From Xanthomonas vesicatoria ATCC 35937 (lineage in GTDB: Bacteria; Pseudomonadota; Gammaproteobacteria; Xanthomonadales; Xanthomonadaceae): a stretch of 64,000 nucleotides of DNA. A program made the position numbers and the translations under genes. Positions 33,865 to 43,777 of the stretch are shown piece by piece; within the stretch, counting starts at the first letter, position 1, and every line of letters starts with the position of its first letter. The DNA lies in assembly GCF_001908725.1 (NCBI RefSeq), contig NZ_CP018725.1, positions 434,001 through 498,000 on the forward strand, given 5' to 3'. The notes under the pieces are model-generated. The model did no database searches and was not told the origin of the DNA. It saw only the letters and a list, made by a program, of their open reading frames with translations.

Positions 33865-35027
33865 TCGGTGATACCGCCTCTATTTCCCTGTTGACCGGTT
33901 TGCCTGGGTCTGGCAAGTCGCTACGGATGACCCAGCGCATTGTGGAGTTGGTGGAGCAGGGTGCGCACGTCTACACGTGCAACATCAATGGGATCAGCGT
34001 GCCCGGCGTCACGCCGTGGGAAGATCCAACGAAGTGGCGCGATCTGCCTGCCGGCGCAGTGCTCTTCGTTGATGAGGCGCAGCAGTATTTCCGCGCGCGG
34101 CGTGGCGGTGAGCCGCCTGAGTACATCAGCGCGATGGAGACGATCCGTCATTTGGGTGTGCGCCTGGTGCTGGCAACGCAGCAGCCTAACTACCTCGACA
34201 CGCACCTGCGGGGCCTGGTGGGCTTCCACGAACATCTGTTGCGGCAGTCGGGTAAGGATCAGACCTTCATCTTTCGCAATCATCAGGTGATGGATGAGGT
34301 GCGGCTGGGCCTTAAGCGCATCAAAGGCTTGTACGACTATCAGCTGTGGAAGCTGCCGGAGAAATATTTCAAGTACTACAAGAGTGCGGAGTTGCACACG
34401 GTCAAGTACCGCATGCCGTCTCTGCTGAAGAAGGTCCTCATCACCGGGCCGATTGCCATCATTTTAGGCCTCAGCGTTTTCGGGTGGCTGTTCTGGAAGG
34501 GCATCCATGGAAAAGCGGAGGCGGACGAGCTGGCCAAGACTGCGCCTTCGGCGCAGCCGGGCCAGGCGTCCGCCGGAGCGCCATCGGGTAGCACCGCCAG
34601 GCGAGCCATCGCAAGCGGTGAGGACTACATGCGCGAAATCACACCGTTGGTGCAGGACGTGCCGTGGTCAGCGCCAGGCTTTGCGGGACGCGAGTTCCGT
34701 GCAGATCCGCACATGTTCTGCATGAGCAGTGACAACAGCTGCCGTTGCGTCACCGAGCAGAACACACGCGTGGTGGTCCGCGATGATGTCTGCCGCGATG
34801 TGGCGCGTTGGGGCGAGCCTTACAACCCGTATAAACCCCCGCAGGAGCGTCGCGAGTACGCCAGGACGGAGCAGGGTAAGGATGAGCAGCCCGAGAAGCC
34901 TGCAAAGCAGCAGGAAGCGCCAGCTGGAACGGTGGTCAGCAAAGGCGTGCGGGTGCAGGGCACGTTCCCCGAATCGCCGGGGAGTCATCCAAGCACGTAT
35001 ACGCCAGCCACGACGCTCGAAATGTAG
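33861..35027 (+). CDS. zot: Inovirus assembly ATPase pI (Zot family)
   Basis: 388 residues from ATG 33861, overlapping gVI by four bases. Walker A GLPGSGKS (residues 13-20) and Walker B VLFVDEAQ (about 70) lie in the N-terminal cytoplasmic domain. A single membrane helix (VLITGPIAIILGLSVFGWLF) lies near residue 200, followed by a periplasmic C-terminal part with Cys pairs (MFCMSSDNSCRC). It drives virion extrusion through the inner membrane. The export secretin must come from the host. Confidence 0.9.
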   Translation: MIGDTASISLLTGLPGSGKSLRMTQRIVELVEQGAHVYTCNINGISVPGVTPWEDPTKWRDLPAGAVLFVDEAQQYFRARRGGEPPEYISAMETIRHLGVRLVLATQQPNYLDTHLRGLVGFHEHLLRQSGKDQTFIFRNHQVMDEVRLGLKRIKGLYDYQLWKLPEKYFKYYKSAELHTVKYRMPSLLKKVLITGPIAIILGLSVFGWLFWKGIHGKAEADELAKTAPSAQPGQASAGAPSGSTARRAIASGEDYMREITPLVQDVPWSAPGFAGREFRADPHMFCMSSDNSCRCVTEQNTRVVVRDDVCRDVARWGEPYNPYKPPQERREYARTEQGKDEQPEKPAKQQEAPAGTVVSKGVRVQGTFPESPGSHPSTYTPATTLEM

Positions 35028-35030
35028 TAG

Positions 35031-35471
35031 CTAGCACGGCTCTCTAACCTGGGTCCAGCCATTAGACACGCGTTTCAGCCTGCGTCCTTCGATGCAGCGC
35101 TCCCCGGCCTTCAGTGGTGAGGGAACGTAGGGCTCGGTTTGCGGCGCTTCCTGCCAGATCTGCCTCCGTAAGTTGGCCAGATCCCTAGCGTCCTCTGCAT
35201 CGATCTGAGCCACCTGGCGATCAAGTTCCCGCTTCTCTGCTGGTGTCATTGGGCGCATCAGCTCGGCTGTCATGGCTGCGGCTTGTCTGCGAGCGTTCCA
35301 TTCGATGAGACCAACGGCCACGACAACCAGCGCAACAAGACATACGGTTGCCTTGAGCCAGAAATCCGATTCATTGGTCGCGGGGCGTGTCGGGCCACGA
35401 TAGGTGCGAGGGCGGAATTCGACTTCTTCGAGTCCTGCGGGCTTTCCCAGTGTCGGTTCTTGGCGTTCCAT
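35031..35471 (-). CDS. Inovirus single-span membrane protein
   Basis: 146 residues from ATG 35471 (GGGGGA upstream). An N-terminal cytoplasmic stretch is followed by a membrane helix (ATVCLVALVVVAVGLIEW), an acidic helical part (PAEKRELDRQVAQIDAEDAR) and a C-terminus with two Cys (GERCIEGRRLKRVSN...EPC). It is convergent with zot. Proteins of this kind recur in Xanthomonas filamentous phages; function unknown. Confidence 0.6.
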   Translation of the reverse strand: MERQEPTLGKPAGLEEVEFRPRTYRGPTRPATNESDFWLKATVCLVALVVVAVGLIEWNARRQAAAMTAELMRPMTPAEKRELDRQVAQIDAEDARDLANLRRQIWQEAPQTEPYVPSPLKAGERCIEGRRLKRVSNGWTQVREPC

Positions 35472-35545
35472 GCTTCCCCCTGTTTGTGGGCGCATTGTAG
35501 CCCCGGGGGTGTAGGGGGCATCAGCCCCCTACGGTGACGCTTGTC

Positions 35546-35896
35546 TCAGCCAGCGCGACCGAAGTGGCGTTCCCGCCAGTCCGCTAGGTCCACTACGACC
35601 ACCTTGATCATGGACTGCTGAACCGCCTTGCGTTTTGCGTTCCTATTGCGTGCCGAATCTCGGATGTCGCAGGCATTGGCATGCCAGAGCAAGCCGCGCA
35701 GGCGAAGTTCTGGGATGCGTTCACCAGTAGGCGCAACAAGATCTCGACCCGCCAATCTCCATCCAGCCCAAGGGCCTGTGAGTTCCACGTGGTTCCGGAC
35801 GACGCGGCGGTGCAGATCCTCTGCGCAACTGTTTGGGCATTGCGTCCCGACAGGCCAGCACGGCGGGCGTTGGTCTAGGTCGTAGGTATCAGTCAT
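35546..35896 (-). CDS. Xer activation factor-like protein (DUF3653 type) of inovirus
   Basis: 116 residues. The central TGPWAGWRLAGRDLVAPTGE, then IPELRLRGLLWHANACD, matches the DUF3653/VC1465 core (G.GW.GW...G..L..PEG...), shared with the protein at 28555. It has a CxxxC-type N-terminal region (CWPVGTQCPNSC). Lying about 100 bases from dif site 3, it probably activates XerCD at dif for phage integration or excision. Start chosen at MTDTYDLDQ (35896). Confidence 0.55.
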   Translation of the reverse strand: MTDTYDLDQRPPCWPVGTQCPNSCAEDLHRRVVRNHVELTGPWAGWRLAGRDLVAPTGERIPELRLRGLLWHANACDIRDSARNRNAKRKAVQQSMIKVVVVDLADWRERHFGRAG

Positions 35897-35993
35897 GCGG
35901 CGAGTTCCGTTTCGCGAGGGGAACGGTTCGGCAGGCAAGTTTTGATCCAAAGCCAGATCCAGCGTAGCCGAGCCGATGCCGCGCCAATAACCG

Positions 35994-36021
35994 ATTTCGC
36001 ATAATGTATATTATGTCAGAA
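35994..36021. other. dif site 3 (right boundary; full dif with XerD arm)
   Basis: ATTTCGCATAATGTATATTA then TGTCAGAA. The XerC arm, TGTATA centre and TTATGT start of the XerD arm match the E. coli-type dif. As the only copy with a near-complete XerD arm it is the chromosomal half of the original dif site, marking the replication terminus. Confidence 0.75.
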
Positions 36022-36387
36022 GCTCATCCAGAGTTAGCTAGGACACCTCACCCACCAACTGCTCGACATAAGCCCACGTCGGTGGGCTGCAACAGTTGCA
36101 GACATTGATCGCGCGTGACGCCTGCAGCCACTGCTCGCCGTCTTCCAATGCATCGGCCGCCAGTGTGTACTTCCCATTGGCTGGATCGCTCTCAGCCTGC
36201 GACCTGCGCCTGATGCTGGCCGGCATCCAGACCATCGGCATGCCGGCGGATGACGGCGCCACGCAGACCCTGGAAGCCATCCTAGGCCGCTCGCTACGGA
36301 TCTACGAGCACACGGTTGGAATGCCTGTCTCGACATCATCGGCCTACGTTGGCTGACTAGGCTACACGGAGCAAGGGCCGCCAGGTG
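36022..36387. other. Gap with possible gene fragments
   Basis: About 365 bases right of dif. A forward frame ends GATQTLEAILGRSLRIYEHT, reminiscent of the C-terminus of NmrA-like NAD(P)-binding proteins. A reverse frame ends SPPTWAYVEQLVGEVS. Neither has a start signal, and I regard both as relics. Confidence 0.3.
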
Positions 36388-37038
36388 TCAGAGTAAGGCG
36401 TATGACAGCAGGCTCAATACCAATAGATGCCCCATGTAGTAAAAATAGAACGCCCGGCGCGAGCGCGGAACCGGTATTCGCACTTTGGCAAGTAACAGCA
36501 ACGGCAGCGCCAGCAATCCCCAGGGGGTGTCGTTGACCAAGCACAGCAGCCCCACCGGCAGCACTATCAGGACCAGCGCCAGGACGCCTCTGGACAGGCG
36601 CCATTGCCATGGGTTACGCCAGAACACCCAAGCGCACAGTACGATCGCCAGTCCACTCCATCGATAGTCAACCGCCGCTGGCGCCAATAGCGCGCATAAA
36701 GCAAAGAACACCCAGCGGCTGCGCTCGATCGCCAGAATGCACACTGCCGCCAATGCAAAAGACAGCAGAACGTTGAGCGGAAACACGCGCTGAAACGCGA
36801 TGGCTGCAACCGGCGTGGCGATAAGACCCCAGAGAAACAGCCGCTTTACTGACTTCTCGACATCCGCTTTGGGTTGGGCAAGGTTATAGGCGAGCACCAG
36901 CGCAAACAGCGGAAATGCCACCCGCCCTAATTCTGTTACGACTGGCACGTATCCGATCGCAAGAATTTTCAAGGCGTGATCGCCTGTCATGCAGGCGGCA
37001 GCTAACCACTTCAGGAATTCGCGTCCACCGCTGGTCAC
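36388..37038 (-). CDS. TraX family membrane protein
   Basis: 216 residues, GTG start. FLKWLAAACMTGDHALKILA near the N-terminus and VAFPLFALVLAYNLA match TraX, an acyltransferase-fold membrane protein that acetylates F pilin. About seven hydrophobic segments follow. Chromosomal TraX proteins are common in Xanthomonas and their substrate is unknown. The upstream gene edge is close to decayed DNA, so the N-terminus may be slightly shortened. Confidence 0.75.
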   Translation of the reverse strand: MTSGGREFLKWLAAACMTGDHALKILAIGYVPVVTELGRVAFPLFALVLAYNLAQPKADVEKSVKRLFLWGLIATPVAAIAFQRVFPLNVLLSFALAAVCILAIERSRWVFFALCALLAPAAVDYRWSGLAIVLCAWVFWRNPWQWRLSRGVLALVLIVLPVGLLCLVNDTPWGLLALPLLLLAKVRIPVPRSRRAFYFYYMGHLLVLSLLSYALL

Positions 37039-37160
37039 CGATGCATCTCGCTTTGTGGCTCGGGTTCCGGCTGTTTTCTGCCGGTCGTTCTAGGACGCAG
37101 GCGCCAATTTCGCCCGTGGCGTCGCTGGCATTGGTCACTGAGCCGCAGGATCATTCGCCA

Positions 37161-38966
37161 TCACCGCACCGCTCCGTTGTCTTCCTGCAACTCGCGCTTG
37201 AACGGCACATCCGGCGGCGGTCTGGCAGTGGCCGGCTGATCGTTGAGGTTGGGGTCGCTGAGACCGCAGCCGCCACCAAATTGCAGCAGCGACACCACGC
37301 AGCTTATCTTGGTGGTAGTGCCGGGAATCGGAATCTCGATCTTCTTCAATCCGCGGCGCACCCATTCCTGCAATAGCGACTGGTTCGGCATCCAGTACTT
37401 GTCCAGCGAGGTCGGCGTGTAGCCATACGGCGGCCGCTTGAGCCAGGTGCCGCCCTGGGCGATCTGATCGCGGGTCCAGGTGTCGGTTTCGCTGCCCGGC
37501 GGCCCACGATCGCCCGCGCCGCTGCCGGTATCGCCGCTGCCGGCCACCCGCACACTGCCGTCGCTGTTGAAGACACCATCGCGTTGGCCGTTCGCACCGC
37601 TGCTGTCGCCGCGCCGGTTGCGGTCGGACTTACTCCAGTCGTCGGCATTGGCCGCGACATCCCAGCCGCCGCTACGGTCGGCCGCTTGCGGGCCGGCCTT
37701 GCTGCTGGCGGCAAGCGTGGCAGCGGAAGAGGCTGCCGCCTTGTCGGCTTGCGCCGGTGTGGCCGATTTGGCCTGCGTGGTTTGTGGTGCCGAGCTGGCT
37801 GGCGAAGCCTGCGCAGCAGGTGGGCTGGCCGTCGCCGACGAGGTTGCCGGCTTGGCCGGTGCCGGTTGAGCTGGCGGCGCGGGCGGTACCAGCGCTGGTT
37901 CGGGGACGCTGGGCAGCTCGGTGGCACGCACCGCAACCTCAGGCATGCGCACGCTGGGCGCAATCTCGCGCGGCCGGATCGACGGCGCGGTCAGCTGGGG
38001 TCGGTCGGGCACGACGATCTCGCGCTCGCGCACCTCCGGTGCCGTTGCTGCGCGCACCGCCACTTCAGGCGCGGGGCCTTGCAGCTCGCGCAGAGCCGGC
38101 CGCTCGGTCACGGTCTGAATGTCGCGCTGACGCACCTCGATCTGCGGTGCCGACGGCGCCACGGGACGTGGCGCCACGGTGATGCTTGGCCGTGGCGGCA
38201 CCACGAAATCGGTCGTGGCGATCGGTGTTTCGGTTACCTGGAGTGGCGATTCGATCGTGACCGGCGGCACCTGCACCGTCACTTGCGGCACATCAGGCGC
38301 CACCGGTTCGCTGGTAGCAGCGACAACCGGTTCGGGTGCGGTATCCATTGCTTGCGCCGTGCTGGCTGACTCCGTGGGATCGGTTGCTTGCGGCGGAATC
38401 GTGGGTTGCGTAGTCGCGCCGGCCGGATTCCCGCTTGCTGCGCTGGCGTTCTTCGCCGTGACCGCCTCGCCGGTCGCAGGCGAGGCAGCAGCGGACGGTT
38501 CCCCCTGCCCGCCCCCCTGCCCGCCCCCCTGCTCGGCCGCGCCATCGCCGATGAGGGTCATCCGCACCCGCGACTCCGCGCCTTGGGTGGTCTCCTCCTG
38601 CGCCCAGCGCACGGTGACGACCCAGATCAGCAAGGCGACAAAGCCGATGTGGATCAGCAAGCTGCCGAGCAAGGCGAACCAGTGCTGCGTGCGCTGATCG
38701 CGCGGGCGTGGATCCCAGTGTTGCCACCACAGGCTGCGGAACGCCTGGAACGGCGTCAGCAGCCGCGCAGCGCCAGTGCCATCCGCAGTCGATGGACGCG
38801 CCAGCAGCACATCCATCACCTGGTCGTCGCTGAATGGCGCCGCTGCATCGCCAAGGCTGCGCATCCAGATCGCCCAGCCGTACGGCAGCCCGGTGCGCCG
38901 ATCCAGAATGAGCTTGGCCGGCATGCGCGCGCGCAATGCCAGCAGCAGATCGGCAGCCGTTGTCAC
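37161..38966 (-). CDS. Transmembrane repetitive protein
   Basis: 601 residues. An N-terminal soluble part is followed by one membrane helix (HWFALLGSLLIHIGFVALLI, about residue 105), then about 330 residues rich in Pro, Ala, Thr and Val with repeats such as PEVAVRA and REREIVVPDRPQL, and an ordered C-terminal domain (PPYGYTPTSLDKYWMPNQSL; IPGTTTKISCVVSLLQFGGG CG). The topology resembles TonB-like periplasm-spanning proteins. The GC-rich strand has produced misleading antisense frames. Role unknown; it is conserved next to nfuA in Xanthomonas. Confidence 0.7.
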   Translation of the reverse strand: MTTAADLLLALRARMPAKLILDRRTGLPYGWAIWMRSLGDAAAPFSDDQVMDVLLARPSTADGTGAARLLTPFQAFRSLWWQHWDPRPRDQRTQHWFALLGSLLIHIGFVALLIWVVTVRWAQEETTQGAESRVRMTLIGDGAAEQGGGQGGGQGEPSAAASPATGEAVTAKNASAASGNPAGATTQPTIPPQATDPTESASTAQAMDTAPEPVVAATSEPVAPDVPQVTVQVPPVTIESPLQVTETPIATTDFVVPPRPSITVAPRPVAPSAPQIEVRQRDIQTVTERPALRELQGPAPEVAVRAATAPEVREREIVVPDRPQLTAPSIRPREIAPSVRMPEVAVRATELPSVPEPALVPPAPPAQPAPAKPATSSATASPPAAQASPASSAPQTTQAKSATPAQADKAAASSAATLAASSKAGPQAADRSGGWDVAANADDWSKSDRNRRGDSSGANGQRDGVFNSDGSVRVAGSGDTGSGAGDRGPPGSETDTWTRDQIAQGGTWLKRPPYGYTPTSLDKYWMPNQSLLQEWVRRGLKKIEIPIPGTTTKISCVVSLLQFGGGCGLSDPNLNDQPATARPPPDVPFKRELQEDNGAVR

Positions 38967-38979
38967 CGGTGGTGCGGAA

Positions 38980-39579
38980 TCAGGCCGCGCTGTCGCGCGG
39001 AATGTACGGTGCGTCGCCGGTGGCGTGGTCGGTGGCGTCGCGCACTGCGATCACGCCGGGCACCCGTCCCATCAAGGTCTTTTCAATGCCCTGCTTCAGC
39101 GTGACATCGGCCATGCCGCAGCCGTGACAACCACCGCCAAAGCGCAGCAGCACCACGCCATCGGCCGAGACTTCCTGCACGGCCACACGTCCACCGTGCG
39201 ATGCCAGCTGCGGGTTGATCTCGTTTTCCACCACCCAGCGCACGCGCTCCACCATGGACGCCGAGTCGGCCGGCGCTTCGCCCTTGATCTTGGGCGCCTT
39301 GATGGTCAGCTGCTGGTTGCCGGTGGACTGGGTGACGTAGTCGATCTCGGCACCATCTACCCACGGTACGCTGGCGGCAGACACATATAACGTGAAGCCG
39401 TCGCAGTCGATGGCCCACTCGTCGCCGCTCAGGTCCGCAGGCTCTGCGAACTCAAGCCTGGCATCTGCGCGGGGGGTGCCCGGGTCCACCGCGCTCAGGC
39501 GCACGCCCATGCCGGGCACGCCTTCGCGTTCGATGAGCTTGCGGAAATAGGTCTGGGCTTTGTCGGATATCTGGATCAT
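38980..39579 (-). CDS. nfuA: Fe-S biogenesis protein NfuA
   Basis: 199 residues from ATG 39579. An A-type N-terminal domain ([20 protein letters not shown]) lacking the cysteines is followed by a Nfu domain with CHGCGM near residue 149, which holds a bridging 4Fe-4S cluster. It carries clusters to targets during oxidative stress or iron limitation. The longer open frame upstream has no homology. phhB lies divergently 88 bases away. Confidence 0.95.
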   Translation of the reverse strand: MIQISDKAQTYFRKLIEREGVPGMGVRLSAVDPGTPRADARLEFAEPADLSGDEWAIDCDGFTLYVSAASVPWVDGAEIDYVTQSTGNQQLTIKAPKIKGEAPADSASMVERVRWVVENEINPQLASHGGRVAVQEVSADGVVLLRFGGGCHGCGMADVTLKQGIEKTLMGRVPGVIAVRDATDHATGDAPYIPRDSAA

Positions 39580-39667
39580 GCGGGTTATTCTACCGCTCAA
39601 AGCGCCCTCGCTCATGGAACAGCGTGATCTTGGTAGGGGCGCCGTCCGCCACCCCTGCGAGACCGTC

Positions 39668-40024
39668 ATGACCGATCTGATACCCCTGGAGCAGGCCCAT
39701 TGCCTTCCGCGTAAGGGCAGCGACCACAAGCTTGGCGAGGCCCGCCTGGCCGAACTGCTACCGCAGGTACCTGGCTGGGAGCTGGCCGAGGCCGGTACCG
39801 CCATCACGCGCACGTTCCGCTTTGCGGACTATTACCGCACCCTCGCCTTCGTCAACGCGCTGGCCTGGATCGCACATCGTGAGGACCACCACCCCGATCT
39901 GGGCGTGCACTACGATCGGGTGGTGGTGCGTTATTCCACCCACGACGTAGGCGGGCTGAGCGAAAACGACTTCATCTGCGCGGCCAAGACCGCGCAACTC
40001 TACGATCAGGGAGTCACTGCATGA
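39668..40024 (+). CDS. phhB: Pterin-4a-carbinolamine dehydratase
   Basis: 118 residues from ATG 39668. [38 protein letters not shown] and [13 protein letters not shown] contain the catalytic His residues. It dehydrates 4a-hydroxytetrahydrobiopterin to recycle the cofactor of phenylalanine hydroxylase. The stop overlaps the next start (ATGA). Confidence 0.95.
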   Translation: MTDLIPLEQAHCLPRKGSDHKLGEARLAELLPQVPGWELAEAGTAITRTFRFADYYRTLAFVNALAWIAHREDHHPDLGVHYDRVVVRYSTHDVGGLSENDFICAAKTAQLYDQGVTA

Positions 40025-40443
40025 CAATTTCTCGCGCCGCCCTCGCCGGCCTGTGTCTGGCGGCCGGCCTCAGCGGCTGCGGCAAGTCGCCGCAACAGGC
40101 ACCTGCGCCGGCGGTCGCCCCCACCGAACTTGCCGCGTTGAAGACACCGCCGCCGGAATACGCACCGGAGCTGGCTTGCGCCGGGGTCGGTGGCACCACT
40201 GTGCTCAAGGTCGTCGTCGGCACCGAGGGCACACCGACCGATGTCGCGGTGACCCAGAGCAGCGGTCAGCCAGTGCTGGACGAGGCCGCGCAGAAGCGCG
40301 TGCGCGAATGGAAGTTCAAGGCGGCCACCCGCAATGGTCAGGCTGTCCCGCAAACCATCCAGGTGCCGGTCGCTTTCAAACCGCCGGTGCCACGTCCGGA
40401 CGAATGCTTCGCCATTGAAGAACGCGCGCGCCGCGGCAATTGA
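40021..40443 (+). CDS. TonB C-terminal domain lipoprotein
   Basis: 140 residues. A lipoprotein signal with lipobox LSGC (Cys20) and a Pro/Ala spacer are followed by a TonB-like C-terminal fold: [20 protein letters not shown] and [20 protein letters not shown]. Without the usual inner-membrane anchor it is not a standard energy transducer and may be an envelope-localised TonB-domain protein. It is coupled to phhB by ATGA. Confidence 0.75.
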   Translation: MTISRAALAGLCLAAGLSGCGKSPQQAPAPAVAPTELAALKTPPPEYAPELACAGVGGTTVLKVVVGTEGTPTDVAVTQSSGQPVLDEAAQKRVREWKFKAATRNGQAVPQTIQVPVAFKPPVPRPDECFAIEERARRGN

Positions 40444-40678
40444 GCGCTGCCCTTAGCGTGCTGCAGCCGCCCTGAGCGGCTGCGGATAAAATGTTCGCAG
40501 CGGCGCTGCATCGCTCATCGACACCGGTGGTATTGGCCGGTGTCTGCGCATGAACATGCGGTCGCCTTTGGCACCACGCCCTCGTCATCCACGCATAGTC
40601 ATCCTGCCGCCGCCAGTGGTCGCAGATTGATCCAACGACTGCAGGATTGCTTCCCACCCCACGAGGTCGTCGCGTCGC

Positions 40679-41497
40679 ATGCTTGAGGTGTCATCACACA
40701 ATGTCTGGACCGCGCTGGCGGTCACCCTGGCCGCGGGACTTGCTACCGGCCTGGGCAGCCTCATGGTGGTGTTCGCCAAGAAGCCCAATCCGCGCCTGTT
40801 GGCATTCGGGCTGGCATTTGCTGGTGGTGCGATGGTGTACGTGTCGTTGTCGGAGATCCTCAACAAGTCGATCGCTGCGTTTTCCAACGCCTACAACGAC
40901 AAGCTGGGCTTCACCTTCGGCACGCTGACTTTTCTAGGCGGCATGCTGTTGATCATGGTGATTGACCGCTTGGTGCCTAACCCGCACCAGAGCCTGTCTA
41001 TCGACGACCCGCAGTTCCACGATGACAACCGCGCCTATATCCGACGTGTCGGACTGATGACCGCCATCGCAATCACCGCGCATAACTTTCCCGAAGGGCT
41101 GGCGACATTCTTCGCCACGCTGGAGAGCCCGGCAGTGGGTATGCCCCTAGCGTTCGCCATCGCCATCCACAACATTCCCGAAGGCATCGCGATAGCGGTG
41201 CCGGTGTACTTCGCCACGCGCAACAAGTTCTATGCCTTCGGTGCCAGCCTGCTGAGCGGTTTGGCCGAACCAATCGGCGCCGGCATCGGCTACCTGGCGC
41301 TGTCCAACGTCTTGTCCGAAGCGGTATTCGGCACAGTGTTCGGGCTGATCTCTGGCGTGATGGTGTTCCTGGCGTTGGATGAACTGTTGCCGGCGGCAAA
41401 ACGCTATGCACAAGGCCATGAGACGGTTTATGGGCTGGTCTCGGGCATGGGCACGCTGGCGATCAGCCTGGTGTTGTTCCGCTTTGCAGCGCCTTGA
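40679..41497 (+). CDS. zupT: Zinc transporter ZupT (ZIP family)
   Basis: 272 residues, eight membrane segments. The metal-binding helices carry HNFPEG and HNIPEG, the ZIP signature in TM4 and TM5. It imports zinc and, less selectively, iron and manganese. The gene is monocistronic. A 7-bp hairpin (GCGTGGC/GCCACGC) lies just after the stop. Confidence 0.93.
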   Translation: MLEVSSHNVWTALAVTLAAGLATGLGSLMVVFAKKPNPRLLAFGLAFAGGAMVYVSLSEILNKSIAAFSNAYNDKLGFTFGTLTFLGGMLLIMVIDRLVPNPHQSLSIDDPQFHDDNRAYIRRVGLMTAIAITAHNFPEGLATFFATLESPAVGMPLAFAIAIHNIPEGIAIAVPVYFATRNKFYAFGASLLSGLAEPIGAGIGYLALSNVLSEAVFGTVFGLISGVMVFLALDELLPAAKRYAQGHETVYGLVSGMGTLAISLVLFRFAAP

Positions 41498-41804
41498 CGC
41501 GTGGCGCGCTCATGGCGTGCCACGCCCGGTGTTGTTTTGTGTGAGGGCTGAGGCTTTCCGAATTCAAGCATCTTTCAAGCTGACGCTGCTGCCAGGCAAC
41601 GTGTGCGCATGCCATCAAATACTGCCCTGACGTTTTGACGCAAAGCGGCTTTCCGCACGCGCTGCAGCCCTGTGATTCGTCAGCGCGCAGTCACCCTGAA
41701 CGCTGCGGTGCCAGGCCATGACCGGCACCATCTCAGCAAGCTCCCAGACATCAAATGCGGCGCATCGTACGCGCGTCATCCACGTGCACACGACGAGGTG
41801 CCGT
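41498..41804. other. Intergenic region zupT to DUF3300 gene
   Basis: About 300 bases with the zupT hairpin at its left end and GAGGTG before the next ATG. No gene seen. Confidence 0.4.
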
Positions 41805-43616
41805 ATGCAACGCACATGGTCACAGGGGCGCCTTGGATGGGCGCTGGCAATCGCATCCGGCGGCGCGCTGGCGCTTGTCGGCTGCCAACGCACCGCACCG
41901 CAGGCAACCGCCGTTCCTCCTGTCGAATCACCCGCCTCCATCGCACCGGCCTACACACCGCCGACGGCCGATCAGCTGTATCGACTGGTCGCACCGATTG
42001 CCCTGTTTCCCGACAAGCTGTTAGCCCAGACCCTGGCGGCGTCGGTCTACCCGGATCAGCTCCTTACTGCGCAGGATTGGCTGCACGGCAATCGCAACTT
42101 GACGGCCACCGACCGCGCGCAGGCCACCGTGTCGCAACCGTGGGATCCCAGCATCAAGGCATTGACCGCCTTCCCCGATGTGGTGGACCAACTGGCCGGC
42201 AATCTCGATTGGACCCGCGCCCTGGGTGATGCGTACGCGCATGACCCCAACGATGTCCTCAACGCGGTGCAGATCATGCGTCAGCGTGCTCAAACCAGCG
42301 GTCATCTGCGCAGTACGCCGCAGCAGCAGGTCCAGGTGGCGCGACATGTGGTGGTGACACCGGTTCTGGATGGCGAACGTGTTCCGCCGCCGTCGCAAAT
42401 CATCACCATCGAACCGGCACACCCAGAGGTGGTGTATGTGCCGCGCTACGACCCGGGCGTGGTCTACGGCACGCCGGTCGATGTCTATCGCGACTATCGC
42501 TATCGCCCGGTGCGGTGGTACGACCAGGGCGATGTGGTGACTACCGGCGTGGTGTCGTTTGGCGTCGGTGTGCTGGTTGGCAGCGCGCTCGAACACCACC
42601 GCGGCTGGTTCGGCTGGGCCGCACCTGCCCCGGCGTGGCACCACTGGGGTTGGAACAGCTGGAACGTCGATTGGAACGCGCCGCCGGCGGCACCGCATTA
42701 CGTGATGTACCAGAACCACGTCTATGCACCGCGCACGACTATCATCAACAACAACCGCAGCACCTATATCGACGCCCGCTCATATGTGCGGCAGGATCAG
42801 CGAGATAGGCGCGATGGCACTGCGGCATCTGCGTCGGTTCCCGGACTGGTGCCGACAGGGCCGACTGTCAACCCTGCGGCCTTGCCGATCGCCCCGGCAG
42901 CAGGTGCGCAGTTGCTCAACAACCTGCAACGCCCTAATGGCATAGCGCCCTCGCCCGCCAACGCTGCGCGTCGGCCCGATTATGCACATCTGTCTGCACC
43001 GCATTTTGACCGGCAGATGCTGCAGCCAGGTCGTCCTGTGCCAACGCGTGTTGCAGCGCCGATGTCGGCAAATCTGGGGTCGCAGGCGCAGGCAACGTTA
43101 CGCGCACCGACCATCTCCGCCCCGATGCTCGCCCCGCACGCGCGTCCGGCCATGCGCACCTCTGCGCCACCGGTTGCGCAACAGCGCATCGCGCACGTGC
43201 AGCAACTGCATCAGGCCGACGCTGCGGCCCGCGGGCCTGCACTCAATGCAACCCCTCAAGCACGTCCAGCACCCACTGCACAAGATGCGTTTGCCAGCCG
43301 TGACCCATACGATGGTACGCGTCATGTGCCGGCAGCAACGCAATTCCAGCCACTACAGATCCACGACCAGCAACGGGATGCAGCACGTCAACAAGCCGCC
43401 TTGGCGCCACCGCAACGGATGGAACGTGCGCAGCCACTGCCGCCGCGCCAGGAGCCTCGGCCAATCACGCAGACCCAGCCGGCACAGCATCCGCAGCGCA
43501 TGGTGTCCTTCGCAGCCCCGCGCCCGGCTCCCGCCCATCCGACAGACATGCATGCGCAGCGACCGCCCACGCATGCGCAGGCACCGCAGCATCGTGACCA
43601 CCATCGCGACAGCTAA
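41805..43616 (+). CDS. DUF3300 lipoprotein
   Basis: 603 residues from ATG 41805 (GAGGTG upstream). The signal has a lipobox-like ALVGC, followed by the DUF3300 domain (DQLYRLVAPIALFPDKLLAQ; DQLLTAQDWLHGN; AFPDVVDQLAGNLDWTRALG). After about residue 250 there is a short hydrophobic turn (VSFGVGVLVGSAL) and then a long Gln/Pro/Ala/His-rich low-complexity tail. Function unknown; likely outer-membrane attached. Confidence 0.8.
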   Translation: MQRTWSQGRLGWALAIASGGALALVGCQRTAPQATAVPPVESPASIAPAYTPPTADQLYRLVAPIALFPDKLLAQTLAASVYPDQLLTAQDWLHGNRNLTATDRAQATVSQPWDPSIKALTAFPDVVDQLAGNLDWTRALGDAYAHDPNDVLNAVQIMRQRAQTSGHLRSTPQQQVQVARHVVVTPVLDGERVPPPSQIITIEPAHPEVVYVPRYDPGVVYGTPVDVYRDYRYRPVRWYDQGDVVTTGVVSFGVGVLVGSALEHHRGWFGWAAPAPAWHHWGWNSWNVDWNAPPAAPHYVMYQNHVYAPRTTIINNNRSTYIDARSYVRQDQRDRRDGTAASASVPGLVPTGPTVNPAALPIAPAAGAQLLNNLQRPNGIAPSPANAARRPDYAHLSAPHFDRQMLQPGRPVPTRVAAPMSANLGSQAQATLRAPTISAPMLAPHARPAMRTSAPPVAQQRIAHVQQLHQADAAARGPALNATPQARPAPTAQDAFASRDPYDGTRHVPAATQFQPLQIHDQQRDAARQQAALAPPQRMERAQPLPPRQEPRPITQTQPAQHPQRMVSFAAPRPAPAHPTDMHAQRPPTHAQAPQHRDHHRDS

Positions 43617-43777
43617 GCTTCACTGCTCAGACCTGCGGTGCAGTGGCTGGCGATGACGGCCGCTGCCCTTGGGGGCTAACCATGGTAGGGCAGTAGCACC
43701 GCCTAAGCCCCGTGATCGCCAGGCATCAGGTACCAGGTACTTGAGAAGCGAGAAGCGCGCAGCCTGAGCCGACTGCG

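Noticed and set aside
37480..39104. Forward frames opposite the repetitive membrane protein
   Set aside because: Antisense of Pro/Ala-rich codons; Arg- and Gly-rich artefacts with no starts.
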